Assembly: GCF_025628895.1 (NCBI RefSeq)
Contig: NZ_JAOTJC010000007.1
Coordinates: 372,001-436,000 of the forward strand
Source of the DNA: Alteromonas salexigens
GTDB taxonomy: Bacteria; Pseudomonadota; Gammaproteobacteria; Enterobacterales; Alteromonadaceae
DNA length: 64,000 nt
Direction: 5' to 3'
The translations under genes were made by a program, and so were the position numbers. The notes beneath the pieces were generated by a model that had not been told where the DNA came from, did not search any database, and saw nothing but the letters and a program-made list of their open reading frames with translations. Shown here one piece after another: positions 38,129 through 49,336 of the stretch (positions within the stretch are counted from its first letter, which is position 1; the number at the start of each line of letters is the position of its first letter).

Positions 38129-39153
38129 TATTGCCAGTCCAGAATAACTTTACCTGATTCACCTGAGCCCATGGTATCAAAGCCTTTCTGGAAGTCATCC
38201 ACTGAAAACTGGTGGGTAATGATAGGCGTCAGATCCAGACCGCTCTGAATGAGGCTGGCCATTTTGTACCAGGTCTCAAACATTTCGCGCCCGTAAATGC
38301 CTTTAATGGTCAGCCCTTTAAAGATCACTTCGTTCCAGTTAATGGCCACGTCCTGCGGCGGAATGCCGAGCATGGCCACCTTGCCACCATTATTCATGCA
38401 GGCCAGCATGTCGCGGAACGCAGAAGGCACACCCGACATTTCCATGCCGACATCGAACCCTTCTGACATACCCAGCTCATTCATAACATCTTCTAGCTTG
38501 GTTTTCGCCACGTTAACGGCGCGGCTGGCACCCATTTTTTCTGCCAGCGCCAGACGGTAAGGATTAACGTCTGTGATGACCACATGCCGTGCACCGACGT
38601 GCCGGGCGACGGCAGCGGCCATAATGCCGATGGGGCCAGCGCCGGTGATCAGCACGTCTTCGCCCACCAGATCGAAGCTCAGCGCCGTGTGAACGGCGTT
38701 ACCGAACGGGTCGAATATGGAGGCCAGGTCGTCGCTGATGTTGTCAGGAATCTTAAATGCGTTGAACGCCGGGATCACCAGGTATTCCGCAAAGGCACCG
38801 GGACGGTTAACCCCCACCCCGGACTCGTTACGGCATAAGTGACGACGGCCCGCGCGGCAGTTGCGGCAATGCCCGCAGGTAATGTGCCCTTCGCCGGAGA
38901 CCCGGTCGCCCACTTTAAAGCCGGCCACTTCTTCGCCCATGCCAACGACTTCACCCACGTACTCATGACCCACTACCATGGGCACCGGAATGGTGTTTTG
39001 TGCCCACCCATCCCAGTTATAAATGTGCATGTCGGTGCCGCAAATTGCGGTTTTACGAATTTTGATCAGCAGGTCGTTATGGCCTACTTCCGGCTTGGGC
39101 GTATCTTCCAGCCAGATGCCTTTTTCACTGTGTGCTTTTACCAATGATTTCAT
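38128..39153 (-). CDS. tdh: L-threonine 3-dehydrogenase
   Basis: A 341-residue zinc-dependent medium-chain dehydrogenase that oxidises threonine to 2-amino-3-ketobutyrate with NAD+. Catalytic-zinc region [11 protein letters not shown] with GHEYVGEVV, structural-zinc cysteines [15 protein letters not shown], and the NAD-binding [13 protein letters not shown] are all present. Its product is used by Kbl, encoded just upstream in the same operon (4-base overlap). Confidence 0.96.
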   Translation of the reverse strand: MKSLVKAHSEKGIWLEDTPKPEVGHNDLLIKIRKTAICGTDMHIYNWDGWAQNTIPVPMVVGHEYVGEVVGMGEEVAGFKVGDRVSGEGHITCGHCRNCRAGRRHLCRNESGVGVNRPGAFAEYLVIPAFNAFKIPDNISDDLASIFDPFGNAVHTALSFDLVGEDVLITGAGPIGIMAAAVARHVGARHVVITDVNPYRLALAEKMGASRAVNVAKTKLEDVMNELGMSEGFDVGMEMSGVPSAFRDMLACMNNGGKVAMLGIPPQDVAINWNEVIFKGLTIKGIYGREMFETWYKMASLIQSGLDLTPIITHQFSVDDFQKGFDTMGSGESGKVILDWQ

Positions 39154-40343
39154 TTAATCACTCCCAGCTCGCGGCCTACTTCAATGAACGCATCCACGGC
39201 GCGATCCACATGCTCAAGGGTATGTCCGGCAGACATCTGAGTACGGATACGGGCCTGCCCTTTGGGGACCACCGGGTAGGAGAAGCCAATCACATAAATG
39301 CCTTTTTCAAGCAACTTGTCAGCCATCTCGCTGGCCAGTCGCGCATCGCCCAGCATCACTGGAATAATCGGGTGATCTTTGCCGGCCAGCGTAAAGCCGG
39401 CTTCTTCCATGCGGGTACGGAAATGTTCTGCATTACGCCACAGCTGTTCGCGCAGCTTGCTGCCGTTGCTCATCATATCGAACACTTCCAGAGAGGCAGC
39501 CACAATCGGCGGCGCCACGGAGTTTGAGAATAAATACGGACGCGAACGCTGACGCAGCCACTCAATCACTTCTTTTTTACCTGAGGTATAACCGCCAGAC
39601 GCGCCGCCTAATGCTTTACCCAGCGTGCCGGTGATAATGTCTACCCGGTCCAGTACACCGCAGTACTCGTGGCTCCCGCGGCCGTTTTCACCCAGGAAAC
39701 CAGTGGCGTGGCAGTCATCAATCATCACCAGTGCATCGTATTTGTCGGCCAGGTCGCATACGCCTTTCAGGTTGGCAATCACGCCGTCCATCGAGAACAC
39801 GCCGTCGGTGGCGATAATTTTGAACCGGGCACCGTCAGCGTTGGCTTGCTTGAGCTGATCTTCCAACGCTTCCATGTCATTGTTCGCGTAGCGGTAGCGC
39901 TTGGCTTTCGATAAGCGAACACCGTCAATAATACTGGCATGGTTCAGGGCGTCGGAGATGATTGCATCTTCTTTGCTGAGCAGGGTTTCGAACAACCCGC
40001 CGTTGGCGTCGAAACATGACGGATACAGGATTGTGTCTTCGGTGCCCAGAAACTCACTGATTTTGCCTTCCAGCTGCTTGTGAATATCCTGCGTACCGCA
40101 AATAAAACGTACCGAGGCCACGCCAAAGCCATGACTCTCCAGGCCTGCTTTCGCAGCGCTGAGCAGGTCGGGGTGGTTGGCCAGTCCCAGGTAATTATTG
40201 GCACAAAAGTTAATGACATGATCGCCGTTTACGTCGATGTCGGCCTGCTGTTGTGACGTAATAACCCGTTCACGTTTATACAGCCCTTCTTCTTTCGTAC
40301 TCGCAATCTGCTCCTGCAAATGTGCAATAAATGCCTCAGACAT
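39150..40343 (-). CDS. kbl: Glycine C-acetyltransferase (2-amino-3-ketobutyrate CoA ligase)
   Basis: A 397-residue PLP enzyme of the alpha-oxoamine synthase family that splits 2-amino-3-ketobutyrate with CoA into glycine and acetyl-CoA. The PLP lysine is in [25 protein letters not shown] and [12 protein letters not shown] are family blocks. The frame stays open about 190 bases further upstream, but [12 protein letters not shown] at 40343 is the family start. With tdh it completes threonine breakdown. Confidence 0.95.
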   Translation of the reverse strand: MSEAFIAHLQEQIASTKEEGLYKRERVITSQQQADIDVNGDHVINFCANNYLGLANHPDLLSAAKAGLESHGFGVASVRFICGTQDIHKQLEGKISEFLGTEDTILYPSCFDANGGLFETLLSKEDAIISDALNHASIIDGVRLSKAKRYRYANNDMEALEDQLKQANADGARFKIIATDGVFSMDGVIANLKGVCDLADKYDALVMIDDCHATGFLGENGRGSHEYCGVLDRVDIITGTLGKALGGASGGYTSGKKEVIEWLRQRSRPYLFSNSVAPPIVAASLEVFDMMSNGSKLREQLWRNAEHFRTRMEEAGFTLAGKDHPIIPVMLGDARLASEMADKLLEKGIYVIGFSYPVVPKGQARIRTQMSAGHTLEHVDRAVDAFIEVGRELGVIK

Positions 40344-40482
40344 GCTGATCTCCCGGTTCGCTAAAAGCGTGTATTTTAATGAATGCAGTAATGGGGGTAT
40401 AGCCCGGCCTGGTGATCTCCCCTGCCCTGGCCCCCTAACGTGTAAAGGAAACCGCACAGCGGGAATACTCACGCTGTGCGGT

Positions 40483-42945
40483 TCAGGCCCTGTTTGCCTT
40501 AAATACCGGCAGTTCGGTGGCCCATACGCCGCCAATTACTTGTTGCTGTAGTGTAGCCCAAAGGTCGGCCTCAGGAATAGGCTTGCTGATAAGATAACCC
40601 TGGCCCTGATGGCAGTCGAAGTGACAAAGCAGCTCGTATTGGGCGTTAACTTCAATGCCCTCGGCAATCACCAGTAACCCCATGTTTCTTACCATGCTAA
40701 TAGTAGAATACACGATAGAACGATCATCCGGGCTGTCTACCATGCCGGCGATAAACGACTGGTCAATTTTAATGTAATCTGCCGGCAACGACTTCAGATA
40801 ACTCAGTGACGAGTAGCCGGTACCGAAGTCGTCTATGGCAATCAGACAGCCCATAGCGCGGATACGCTCCATGACACTGGTTGCCCTGGCAATGTCGGTC
40901 ACCAGCACGGTCTCAGTCAGCTCCAGCGACACCATAGAAGGCGCGATCCCCTGCTCGATGATTTGCTGCTCCAGGAAGTCAGGCAGGCTGGGATCAAGAA
41001 AGTGCCCTGAAGACAGGTTGATGGCCATCTTCACGTCGCTGAAACCGTTGGATTTCAGTTCCCGCAGGATGCGTGTGGCCCGGGCAATCACCCAGTAATC
41101 CAGCTCCAGCATAAATGCCGTGTTTTCCAGCAAGGGGATAAATTCATTGGGGGGGATGAACCCCTTCGTGGGGTGCTGCCAGCGTAACAGCGCTTCAAAC
41201 CCAACCAGCTTGCGGGTTTTCAGTTCTATCTGGGGTTGCAGTGCCAGCCAGAACTGGTCGTCGCGCAGGGCTATCCGTGCCTCACTTTCCAGCTCTACCT
41301 TGCGCATTACTTTAAGGTTCATGGTCGCATCGTAAATACGAAACGATGCCCCCTGCTGTTCTTTCGCCTCGTACATGGCAATGTCGGCATGGCGCAGTAA
41401 ATCCACTGACTTACCCTGCGACTGCTTGGTAATGGCGATACCGATACTCACCGTGACATAAAACTGCATGCCATCCACATCGATGGGCGTGGAGAACGCC
41501 TCAAGCAGCTTTTTAGCCACCACTTCTGCCTGCTCACGGTTAGCAATGTGTGACAACAGCACCACAAACTCATCGCCACCAAATCGCGACGCGATATCAG
41601 TATCACGGAGCGGCGCGGTAATGCGGGCCGCTGCCGCTTTCAGCAGCCGGTCGCCCACGTCATGGCCATGGCTGTCGTTGACTTTTTTGAAGTCATCCAG
41701 ATCCAGAAACATCAGCGCCACAATGCGATCGTCTCTGGCCGCGCCTGCCAGCTGCTTTTCTATCTGATAGGTGAGCATATTACGGTTAGGCAGCCCGGTC
41801 AGTGTGTCGAACATGGCCATTTTTTCCAGCTGCGCGGTGTTCATGGCCATGCGGCTGTCGATGTCTTCCAGGGTTTGCGCTAAGTCGTCGGCGGTCGCTT
41901 CCAGTACATCCAGTTCGTCGGTGAACCGGGTGCTGCGCCAGGAGGCAGCCTGCCGGGTGGCCTTTTTAAAGTCATCGTAACGCTGCTGCGCCAGCATGGG
42001 GAGGCGACTGGCAATGGCCAGCAGTTTATTGCGGTACTGGTTAATGAACAGATACACCAGAATGGCAAACAGCGCGAACAACACCACCGCACTGCCTACC
42101 ACCAGGGTTTTATAGCGTGCTGCCTGTTTCATCTGTGCCGTAATATCCTGCACCAGCAAGATAAAGGTTTCCCGGCCCCTGCCCGGTGACATGGGCAGCA
42201 GATTCACCAGGTAACTATCATGGCCCATCTCCACTCTGCGCCCTTCTTCAATGAGCGCGGAAATACTGCCTCCCGCTAACTTTTCAATTATCTTTTCTAT
42301 ATCAGCGCGATAGCTTTGCGACAGCCGGCTGGCAATGGTTAACGGTGGTGCGCCGGGCTGGTCCCGTTGCTGCACCAGCGCCAGGCGGGTGCCGGTAGAC
42401 TCCCCCAGCAGTGAAAGCAGTTCCTGTAACCGCATAGATACGACGATAACCGGCAAGGCATCGCCCTGGGACATTACCGGTATGAACAAATATTGTTTGC
42501 ACAATGCTTCGCAGTACAGCATGGAGGTGGTGGTAAATTCCTGCTGGGTTGTCTTCACGTTCGGGGTCAGCAGTGCCATAGGGGGCGGGGTTTCCGCGAA
42601 GCGCACTTCACCGGTACCATCAAATAGCCAGATATCATCCACCTGCATATTGATATACAGATATTCCCTGGAGTCGCGAAGTGACGTTACCAGGTTTTCG
42701 AGGCTCTGTTCCTGTGCCAGGGAGATGTTGGTAAAAGCATCCAGCCAGATTACCGTACGGTTATTCAGCTCCCGGTTAAACAGTGCGTAACGTTGCTCAT
42801 TCTCTACCTGGGTCTGATAGTGTTGACGCTGAATGTTTTCACTCGACTGACGAATGAGAATGGTCGCAATCACCACGGTAACCGTGAGCATCATCAACAG
42901 CAGGATCACCATTACCTTGGTGGTAAATGATACCTGTACGCGCAT
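40483..42945 (-). CDS. Membrane GGDEF-EAL protein
   Basis: An 820-residue inner-membrane protein. One N-terminal helix (about 8-30), a periplasmic sensor region to about 275, a second helix near 280-302, then a HAMP-like linker, GGDEF and EAL. GGDEF (456-460) and EAL (584-586) are both intact, with [10 protein letters not shown] in the EAL domain, so both synthesis and breakdown of c-di-GMP are possible. It is the last gene of a three-gene unit after an outer-membrane barrel and a PstS-like protein, which could feed its periplasmic sensor. Confidence 0.9.
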   Translation of the reverse strand: MRVQVSFTTKVMVILLLMMLTVTVVIATILIRQSSENIQRQHYQTQVENEQRYALFNRELNNRTVIWLDAFTNISLAQEQSLENLVTSLRDSREYLYINMQVDDIWLFDGTGEVRFAETPPPMALLTPNVKTTQQEFTTTSMLYCEALCKQYLFIPVMSQGDALPVIVVSMRLQELLSLLGESTGTRLALVQQRDQPGAPPLTIASRLSQSYRADIEKIIEKLAGGSISALIEEGRRVEMGHDSYLVNLLPMSPGRGRETFILLVQDITAQMKQAARYKTLVVGSAVVLFALFAILVYLFINQYRNKLLAIASRLPMLAQQRYDDFKKATRQAASWRSTRFTDELDVLEATADDLAQTLEDIDSRMAMNTAQLEKMAMFDTLTGLPNRNMLTYQIEKQLAGAARDDRIVALMFLDLDDFKKVNDSHGHDVGDRLLKAAAARITAPLRDTDIASRFGGDEFVVLLSHIANREQAEVVAKKLLEAFSTPIDVDGMQFYVTVSIGIAITKQSQGKSVDLLRHADIAMYEAKEQQGASFRIYDATMNLKVMRKVELESEARIALRDDQFWLALQPQIELKTRKLVGFEALLRWQHPTKGFIPPNEFIPLLENTAFMLELDYWVIARATRILRELKSNGFSDVKMAINLSSGHFLDPSLPDFLEQQIIEQGIAPSMVSLELTETVLVTDIARATSVMERIRAMGCLIAIDDFGTGYSSLSYLKSLPADYIKIDQSFIAGMVDSPDDRSIVYSTISMVRNMGLLVIAEGIEVNAQYELLCHFDCHQGQGYLISKPIPEADLWATLQQQVIGGVWATELPVFKANRA

Positions 42946-42946
42946 A

Positions 42947-44122
42947 TCAGAACCAATACATCAATTGCACTGCCCACATGCGCCATTCCGGGTGGGTAGA
43001 CAACTGGGTACGGGGGTCAAACAACCCTTTTACTCTGGCCCCGCCGCGTACCCAGTGATGTTCTGCCTGAAGTCGCCAGTTTGGCGCCATATCCCACCGC
43101 AGACCTAAAGTAGTGGTATCCATATAACCGAAGTACGCGGGTACCATACCACCGGTTTGTTCCATCAGTTGCGAACCGTCCCGATCATTGCGATTGAGAT
43201 CGTAGGTGTCACGCATGACCAGTCCGCTCCACTGGTCATTGAACAAATAGCGCAGCTGCACATAGCCGCCTTCGCTGATGCGGCTATTGATGTAATTGGG
43301 CGCGAACGCCCCGGTGTCACGCTGCCTTTCTCTGATTAGCTCGGCACTGATCTCCCAGTTTTCGCTGTAGTATTCCATGGACACCATGGTACGGAAGATT
43401 TCGCTCTCACCTTTAAACAGATTGTCGACCGGCGCTGGTTCATAACGGAAGTCTGAGTCGAGCAGGCTCACCCCAAAGCGCCAGTTCATGCTGGGCGGCT
43501 GCCAGTACACACTAAACTGGTGCACGAAATCCTGCTTCGCCTGACCACGGGCATCCACCCCCAGATAAGCTTTGGTTTGCTCTTTACTGATTCTAGACCG
43601 GCCGTAACTCCAGTTTACTTCCCAGGAGCCCGCATCGGTGAGACGGTTTAAATGCAAAAGCGCACCGTCGCTGCCCAGGGCAATATCCCGAAAGCCATCG
43701 TAATATACCGACTGCGGCAGCACCGCCGAGGCCCGGGTATGGGGAACATCCCGGGTGGCAGAGTACAGCCAGTGTTGATTCTTAAACCGCCCCAGGTGCA
43801 GGTGGCCACTCCATTTGGCAATGTCTGGCAGGGTTATGTCGACAAACAGATAGTCGAGGCGAAGCCCCTGATCGTAGCGGTTCGCCCCGTCCAAATATAC
43901 CACCTGGCCGACCACGGCTACCCGCTGATCGAAGGCATACCTGCCATTCAGCCCCAGTTCGGTCAGCTCAGTGGTAATGTCGCCATCATCAGTCATAAAC
44001 TCGCTGTCCACTGACTGGGTAATACCCTGTGACAAATACCCGTGCCAACTGCCGGTGCCCGCCACGGCGGGCAAGCTGAGCATACTGATAACTGTGAAAG
44101 CCAGCGATGCTAATGATTTCAT
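42947..44122 (-). CDS. Outer-membrane beta-barrel protein
   Basis: A 391-residue protein with a signal peptide (about 1-21, ending LPAVAG) and many alternating aromatic strands. It ends in MWAVQLMYWF, with the terminal aromatic residue expected for barrel assembly by the BAM machinery. I do not know its ligand. It overlaps the upstream PstS-like gene by 4 bases and lies 1 base before the GGDEF-EAL gene, so the three are co-expressed. A porin or sensor-barrel role is inferred. Confidence 0.75.
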   Translation of the reverse strand: MKSLASLAFTVISMLSLPAVAGTGSWHGYLSQGITQSVDSEFMTDDGDITTELTELGLNGRYAFDQRVAVVGQVVYLDGANRYDQGLRLDYLFVDITLPDIAKWSGHLHLGRFKNQHWLYSATRDVPHTRASAVLPQSVYYDGFRDIALGSDGALLHLNRLTDAGSWEVNWSYGRSRISKEQTKAYLGVDARGQAKQDFVHQFSVYWQPPSMNWRFGVSLLDSDFRYEPAPVDNLFKGESEIFRTMVSMEYYSENWEISAELIRERQRDTGAFAPNYINSRISEGGYVQLRYLFNDQWSGLVMRDTYDLNRNDRDGSQLMEQTGGMVPAYFGYMDTTTLGLRWDMAPNWRLQAEHHWVRGGARVKGLFDPRTQLSTHPEWRMWAVQLMYWF

Positions 44123-44577
44123 TGTTGTTCTGCCTTCAACTGACTGTATTCTTTCATACCGGCGGGCGAGGCATACCCAATAGCCCCCGGTGTAGTTAGC
44201 ACTGCGTTAATAAGTGCCCGTTCTGAATTGACGGTGGTCGGGGGGTCGCCCTGCCCTGAATAGGTAATCTGATTCCACAGCCGGTCTAGCTGGTAGGGAA
44301 ACATGCGTAACTGTTCGCGACAGAATTGTTTATGCAACGGCATATCAGATTGCAGCATGAATACGGTGATTTTACTGCCATCATCCCAGTACTGACGATT
44401 ACCGGTAAAAATTTTGAGTACATCGGAATGGCTCAGACGCACGTTGTCATTCTGCTGGGAATAGATAATCTGGGTGGCGTTGGCCGCCTGGGCAGGCGTG
44501 CACACTGTCATGCATGCAGTTAACACCGCAAACAGGCAGCAATATATTTGGCTGGCGTGATTGTCCATTCTACTCAA
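44119..44577 (-). CDS. PstS-like periplasmic binding domain protein
   Basis: A 152-residue secreted protein. After a signal (about 1-31, ending PAQAA) it has a short phosphate-binding-protein-like domain: DVLKIFTGNRQYWDDGSKIT, MPLHKQFCREQL, and TPGAIGYASP near the end. These match the compact PstS-like proteins rather than full-length PstS. Together with the barrel and the GGDEF-EAL protein it forms a periplasm-to-c-di-GMP unit, similar in layout to vpvABC of Vibrio cholerae as I remember it. Confidence 0.75.
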   Translation of the reverse strand: MSRMDNHASQIYCCLFAVLTACMTVCTPAQAANATQIIYSQQNDNVRLSHSDVLKIFTGNRQYWDDGSKITVFMLQSDMPLHKQFCREQLRMFPYQLDRLWNQITYSGQGDPPTTVNSERALINAVLTTPGAIGYASPAGMKEYSQLKAEQQ

Positions 44578-44661
44578 CTCAACCTCTCCCTGGCAGGAAC
44601 TTTTAACGCCATGGCTGTGAATAATGTTAAGTGTAGATAATCCTGAAGCAATTTACCGCAA

Positions 44662-45732
44662 TTAGTCCGCAGGCGCCTGCAGGAGGCTGTCCACTGTGTG
44701 GATAACACTGTCGAGGGAAATTTTTTGCATGAGGTCTTCGCCTTTGGCGCGAGCGCCCCATGGCAATTCCTGCCAGGGCTTTCCTCGTTGTGCAGCAATG
44801 CACTCATCATAAACCGATACCACATGATTCAGGTTATTGTAGGGGCCTGTCCGGCGGGGGTTAGAATGCGCGTATAACCCCACTACGGGCGTGCCCACTG
44901 TCGTTGCCATATGCGCTGGCCCTGTATCTGGCGCAATAACCAGTTCTGCATGCGACAGCAGCGCGAGCAATTGATGCAACGAGGTCTGCCCCACCATATT
45001 CGCCGTGACGGGCGGTTGATGAGCCAGTATCGCCTGAGCCGTTTGTTTATCTAATTCGCCCGGCCCTCCACACAGTACAACAGACTTGCCACGAGAATGC
45101 AGATGCTTAGCTATACCTGCGTATCGTTCCGGCAACCAATTGCGTTCCGCTTTGCTGGCGGCCGGACTAATGACCACAAACGGCCCCAGCTCCGCGGCTT
45201 TGGCTTTGGCCCAGGCGGCATCTTCCTTACTGACCGGAATGTGCCAGCTAGGTGCGTCAGTTTTGGGCACCCCCAGGGCATCGGCAAAGTCCATAAACCC
45301 GTCCAGCACATGGGCGTGCTTGCGAGGCGCCACCCGTTCGTTGGCAAATAACCAGTGCAGCTCTTTGCTGCGTCCCCAGTCAAACCCAATGCGACGGCGG
45401 GCATTGATAACCCGAGAGGCCAGATTTGCCCGCAGTGCCACCTGCATCATCAGCAGCGCATCAAATACGGTATCTTTGAGTGTTGCCTTGAGCTGGGCGA
45501 CAGCCGCTTTACCCTGGGATTTATCGAAGACCACAAAGCGGATCCCCGGCATCAGCCTTACCAGCTGATATTCGACTTTACCAATTACCCAGGTGATTTC
45601 AGCCTCAGGCCAGTGCCGTTGGATTCGGTTCACCATGGCGGCGGCGTGACACACATCACCGATAGCCGATAACCGCATCACACAAATCTTTTTCCCCACG
45701 CTCTCACTCACTTTCGCTGAAAAAATTGTCAT
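44662..45732 (-). CDS. Glycosyltransferase family 9 (heptosyltransferase-like)
   Basis: A 356-residue GT9 protein related to WaaC/WaaF, which transfer heptose to the LPS inner core. Family features are RLSAIGDVCHAAAMVNRIQR near 20, VICPAASKAERNWLP-like substrate loops (here VVISPAASKAERNW), VLCGGPGELDKQTAQAI, and PDTGPAHMATTVGTPVVGLY with the conserved DTGPxH. It is divergent from the Kdo kinase gene, which fits LPS core synthesis. WaaC, WaaF or another heptosyltransferase cannot be told apart by eye. Confidence 0.85.
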   Translation of the reverse strand: MTIFSAKVSESVGKKICVMRLSAIGDVCHAAAMVNRIQRHWPEAEITWVIGKVEYQLVRLMPGIRFVVFDKSQGKAAVAQLKATLKDTVFDALLMMQVALRANLASRVINARRRIGFDWGRSKELHWLFANERVAPRKHAHVLDGFMDFADALGVPKTDAPSWHIPVSKEDAAWAKAKAAELGPFVVISPAASKAERNWLPERYAGIAKHLHSRGKSVVLCGGPGELDKQTAQAILAHQPPVTANMVGQTSLHQLLALLSHAELVIAPDTGPAHMATTVGTPVVGLYAHSNPRRTGPYNNLNHVVSVYDECIAAQRGKPWQELPWGARAKGEDLMQKISLDSVIHTVDSLLQAPAD

Positions 45733-45774
45733 AAATCATTACAATGAGTAAATTTACCATAAGATGAAGAGCAC

Positions 45775-46524
45775 ATGGCGATAAAACAGTGGTCTGGTGA
45801 GCCCGGGCACACCATTTTATACGATGACACCCTGTGGCCATCGCCCAGCACCGCTGCGTTCACCGCAGATTTCTGGGAAAGCCGGGATCTAATTACCGGT
45901 CAGGCAGCCGGACGGGGCACCACCCTCTTTATCCAGCACGACGAGCAGCAGTGGGTGTTGCGACACTACCAGCGCGGCGGCTTGCCCGGTAAAGTTTTAC
46001 AGGATCAGTACCTGTTCACCGGCATTGAGGCCACCCGGGCAATCCGGGAGTTTCGGCTGTTGCATCTGATGCGTGAGAAAGACTTAGCGGTGCCGACGCC
46101 GGTGGCCGCCCACGTGAGCCGAAGCGGCCTGGCCTACCGGGCTGATCTCATCACCGCCATGATCCCCAACAGTGCCGACCTGCATCAGGTGCTTTGTCAG
46201 CGCGCGCTTAGCGATAATGAGTGGTTTACGGTCGGCGCCGCCATTGCCCGCCTGCAGCATGCCCAGGTGTATCATCACGACCTCAACGTGCGCAATATAA
46301 TGCGTGATGATGAAGGCACTATCTGGATCATTGATTTCGATCGCTGCTACGTACGCCGGGGTCTGCGCTGGAAAGGCAAACCGCTGGCCAGGTTGCTGCG
46401 CTCGTTACGCAAAGAAGCGGCCCGCAATACTGACTTCCACTATGCTGATGAAAACTGGGCGACAATCATGGACGGGTACATAGAAACCCAGTCGGAACTG
46501 ACGCTACAGCGCACCTCATCATGA
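45775..46524 (+). CDS. kdkA: 3-deoxy-D-manno-octulosonic acid kinase
   Basis: A 249-residue KdkA/WaaP-type LPS sugar kinase. It has a degenerate protein-kinase-like core: WVLRHYQRGG (ATP lysine equivalent Arg), HHDLNVRNIM (catalytic loop HxDLNxxN) and WIIDFDRC (metal-binding DFD). It phosphorylates the Kdo residue of the LPS inner core. It is divergent from the heptosyltransferase gene. Confidence 0.9.
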   Translation: MAIKQWSGEPGHTILYDDTLWPSPSTAAFTADFWESRDLITGQAAGRGTTLFIQHDEQQWVLRHYQRGGLPGKVLQDQYLFTGIEATRAIREFRLLHLMREKDLAVPTPVAAHVSRSGLAYRADLITAMIPNSADLHQVLCQRALSDNEWFTVGAAIARLQHAQVYHHDLNVRNIMRDDEGTIWIIDFDRCYVRRGLRWKGKPLARLLRSLRKEAARNTDFHYADENWATIMDGYIETQSELTLQRTSS

Positions 46525-46583
46525 CGACAGACCATTGCAACCCATGGACATTCTCGGTAGTGTTCCGTTAAAACTCACACTGA

Positions 46584-47099
<516 letters not shown>

Positions 47100-47101
47100 A
47101 C

Positions 47102-47911
47102 TCAGCGCTGGCAGCCGGTACAGAAGAACGTATTCCGCTGCCCTATCACCTTGCTTTTGATCTCTCCGCCACACCGTGAGCAGGCCTTGCCGGCTTTGCC
47201 GTACACATGCAGGTGCTGCGCGAAATAGCCCGGATTGCCATCGCTCTGGGCGAAATCTTTCAGCGTGGTGCCCCCTTCATTAATGGCTTTTTGTAACACC
47301 GCTTTAATTGCCTCAGTAAGCGCTGCATAGCGCGCACCGCTCACCCGCCCGGCTGCGCGGCGGGGATCGATACCGGCCAGGAACAGCGCCTCGTTCGCAT
47401 AGATATTGCCTACGCCTACCACCACGTCGTTATCCATGATGAATGACTTCACCGGGACCTTGCGGCCCCGTGACAGCGTATACAACCGCTGCTCATCAAA
47501 CGCGTCTGTCAGCGGCTCGGGACCCAGTTTACTGAAATGCGGCAGTTGCTCGCCTTTAGGTTGCCACAGACAGGCACCGAAGCGACGGGGATCGTTAAAC
47601 CGCAGGCACTTACCTGAATTCAGTACGATATCCAGGTGATCGTGTTTAACCACCTGCTTGGTGCTGTCTACGACTCGCAGCTTGCCTGACATTCCCAGGT
47701 GCAACACGATATCTGCCTGCCCGACATCAATTAGCAGGTACTTGGCCCGCCGGGTGACATCAGCAATGGTATGGCCCTGCGCGTGGTGCACTTCGTCAGG
47801 CACCGGCCAGCGCAACCGTTTATCGCGTACAATAATCTTTGTGATGGTGTGACCAATCAGCCAGGGCGAGATCCCCAGCCGGCTGACTTCCACCTCGGGT
47901 AATTCAGGCAT
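47102..47911 (-). CDS. mutM: Formamidopyrimidine-DNA glycosylase
   Basis: A 269-residue Fpg/MutM that excises 8-oxoguanine. The N-terminal PELPEVE supplies catalytic Pro2 and Glu3, the DNA-binding helix is GVGNIYANEALF, and the C-terminal zinc finger CSRCGGEI...FFCTGC is complete. Length is normal. Position next to coaD and rpmG is standard. Confidence 0.96.
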   Translation of the reverse strand: MPELPEVEVSRLGISPWLIGHTITKIIVRDKRLRWPVPDEVHHAQGHTIADVTRRAKYLLIDVGQADIVLHLGMSGKLRVVDSTKQVVKHDHLDIVLNSGKCLRFNDPRRFGACLWQPKGEQLPHFSKLGPEPLTDAFDEQRLYTLSRGRKVPVKSFIMDNDVVVGVGNIYANEALFLAGIDPRRAAGRVSGARYAALTEAIKAVLQKAINEGGTTLKDFAQSDGNPGYFAQHLHVYGKAGKACSRCGGEIKSKVIGQRNTFFCTGCQR

Positions 47912-47913
47912 AG

Positions 47914-48411
47914 TTACTCCGCATTATTGCCATACCAGGGGATAAGACCGGACAGCGACACCTCCGTCAGGCGATACCACTGACCGTTGTGTGATACCAA
48001 AGTCTCTGCAGGGGTGGGATAAAACGCATACACCAGCCCCTGTGCGTTACCGGCCACCCACACCACCACGATCATGGGTGTCATCTGCCGGGTGCTGGAC
48101 TCGGCAGCCGGGTATGGCACAAGCTGGCCCCGTTGCCACGCTTCCAGCTGACGCTGGGCCAGGGCCTGAGTGTCGCTGCTCAATGGCTTATCTGTGATAT
48201 AACGCCATTGCTGTCCCGCCCGTTCGAGGCGCTGCTGATCCTGCTCCACTTTTAGCACATACGCACCTTCAGGCATCAGAGGTTGCGGCGTACCTGCCTT
48301 CTCAGCGGGTAAAAAGCTGTCTATATTGAACAGCGCAATCATAATCAGCATGGCAAAAATCACCACGTTATTCATTGCGCGTTGCGACATACGGGCCACT
48401 GGCGAATCCAT
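47914..48411 (-). CDS. Membrane-anchored hypothetical protein
   Basis: About 165 residues with one N-terminal membrane helix (NNVVIFAMLIMIALFNIDSF) and a presumed periplasmic domain carrying VLKVEQDQQRLERAGQQWRY and a C-terminal SLSGLIPWYGNNAE. No named family is recognised; similar proteins sit beside mutM in Alteromonas as far as I recall. The frame is open further upstream; the ATG at 48411 or 48390 is the likely start. It is 2 bases from mutM and probably co-transcribed with it. Confidence 0.65.
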   Translation of the reverse strand: MDSPVARMSQRAMNNVVIFAMLIMIALFNIDSFLPAEKAGTPQPLMPEGAYVLKVEQDQQRLERAGQQWRYITDKPLSSDTQALAQRQLEAWQRGQLVPYPAAESSTRQMTPMIVVVWVAGNAQGLVYAFYPTPAETLVSHNGQWYRLTEVSLSGLIPWYGNNAE

Positions 48412-48524
48412 CCTGTTAATTATTCTACGGTTATCATATACCACACAGAGGCGGCAGGTGATCATAAACTACCGCATGGCGACGGGTGATGTACACACGC
48501 CGAATTTTAGCCTGCCCTAAACGC

Positions 48525-48550
48525 AAAAAACCCGGCCTGAGCCGGGTTTT
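48525..48550 (-). terminator. Rho-independent terminator after rpmBG
   Basis: CCCGGC (48531-48536) and GCCGGG (48541-48546) with a 4-base loop, flanked by AAAAAA on the left and TTTT on the right. On the minus strand it ends in six Ts, 24 bases after the rpmG stop. It may also work on the plus strand. Confidence 0.85.
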
Positions 48551-48573
48551 CGTGGAGACAAAAGCAAGTTGTT

Positions 48574-48729
48574 TTACTTGATTTTTGCCTCTTTGAACAT
48601 AACGTGCTTACGCACAACGGGATCAAACTTTTTGATCTCCATTTTGCCAGGCATGTTACGCTTGTTCTTATCTGTGGTGTAGAAGAAGCCAGTACCTGCA
48701 GAAGAAACTAATTTAATTTTATCACGCAT
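48574..48729 (-). CDS. rpmG: 50S ribosomal protein L33
   Basis: A 51-residue L33, too short for some gene finders. It begins [19 protein letters not shown] and ends [11 protein letters not shown], matching the family along its length. It has no zinc-ribbon cysteines (C-minus form), the usual proteobacterial type. It is 11 bases after rpmB and followed by a strong terminator. Confidence 0.95.
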   Translation of the reverse strand: MRDKIKLVSSAGTGFFYTTDKNKRNMPGKMEIKKFDPVVRKHVMFKEAKIK

Positions 48730-48740
48730 TGTAAGCTTCC

Positions 48741-48977
48741 TTAGATTTTCTCACCACGGGCACGCATGTCAGTCAGTACTGAATCGATACCCTTCTTGTC
48801 GATGATACGCATGCCTTTAGTAGACAGACGCAGTTTAACGAAACGGTTTTCACTCTCAACCCAGAAGCGGTGAGACTGAAGGTTAGGCAAAAAGCGACGA
48901 CGGGTCGCGTTTCTTGCGTGCGAACGGTTATTACCAACCGTAGGACGCTTACCTGTTACTTGACATACTTTTGACAT
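48741..48977 (-). CDS. rpmB: 50S ribosomal protein L28
   Basis: A 78-residue L28. [21 protein letters not shown] and the [16 protein letters not shown] region are typical. The frame is open from 49025, but the ATG at 48977 with GGAGAC ahead of it is the family start. First gene of rpmB-rpmG. Confidence 0.96.
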   Translation of the reverse strand: MSKVCQVTGKRPTVGNNRSHARNATRRRFLPNLQSHRFWVESENRFVKLRLSTKGMRIIDKKGIDSVLTDMRARGEKI

Positions 48978-49079
48978 TGTATTTGTCTCCAGAACAACGA
49001 TAACTGTCGCGTCAATCGATCCCACCGCTCAATCAGTCACTGGGCCAAATGACGTATTACTATAAATAAGAGGGCGCAT

Positions 49080-49108
49080 TTTATACAGTAAAAGGCCCTC
49101 CGGTTCAA
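49080..49108 (-). promoter_or_regulatory. Sigma-70 promoter of rpmBG
   Basis: On the minus strand, -35 TTGAAC (49108-49103) and -10 TATAAA (49085-49080) are separated by exactly 17 bases, about 100 bases upstream of the rpmB start. This is close to consensus and suits a ribosomal-protein operon. Confidence 0.7.
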
Positions 49109-49336
49109 TAAGAAAGTGAAAAAAGTCGCGGTTTTCGACCAGAAAACGCACATTTTTGTCGTTTTCGGACACTTACCTGATCCTGTTCACGCGGCCGCGA
49201 TCCTATCACAGTTCATCTCGGGCGACTCGTAAGATTGGAGTAATTGTGATACTTTTCTTTCTTCAGCGTGACACTTAAGAGCAAGTAACTTGATTTACAG
49301 CTGACAATAATAACAACCTGGAAGGTAAGTCCGGCA
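49109..49336. other. Upstream region of the CDP-glycerol genes
   Basis: The rest of the 360-base gap between rpmB and the glycerophosphotransferase gene. I see runs of A and T and a CGGCCGCGATC stretch but no gene and no clear plus-strand promoter. It marks the start of the polysaccharide insertion between rpmB and radC. Confidence 0.35.
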
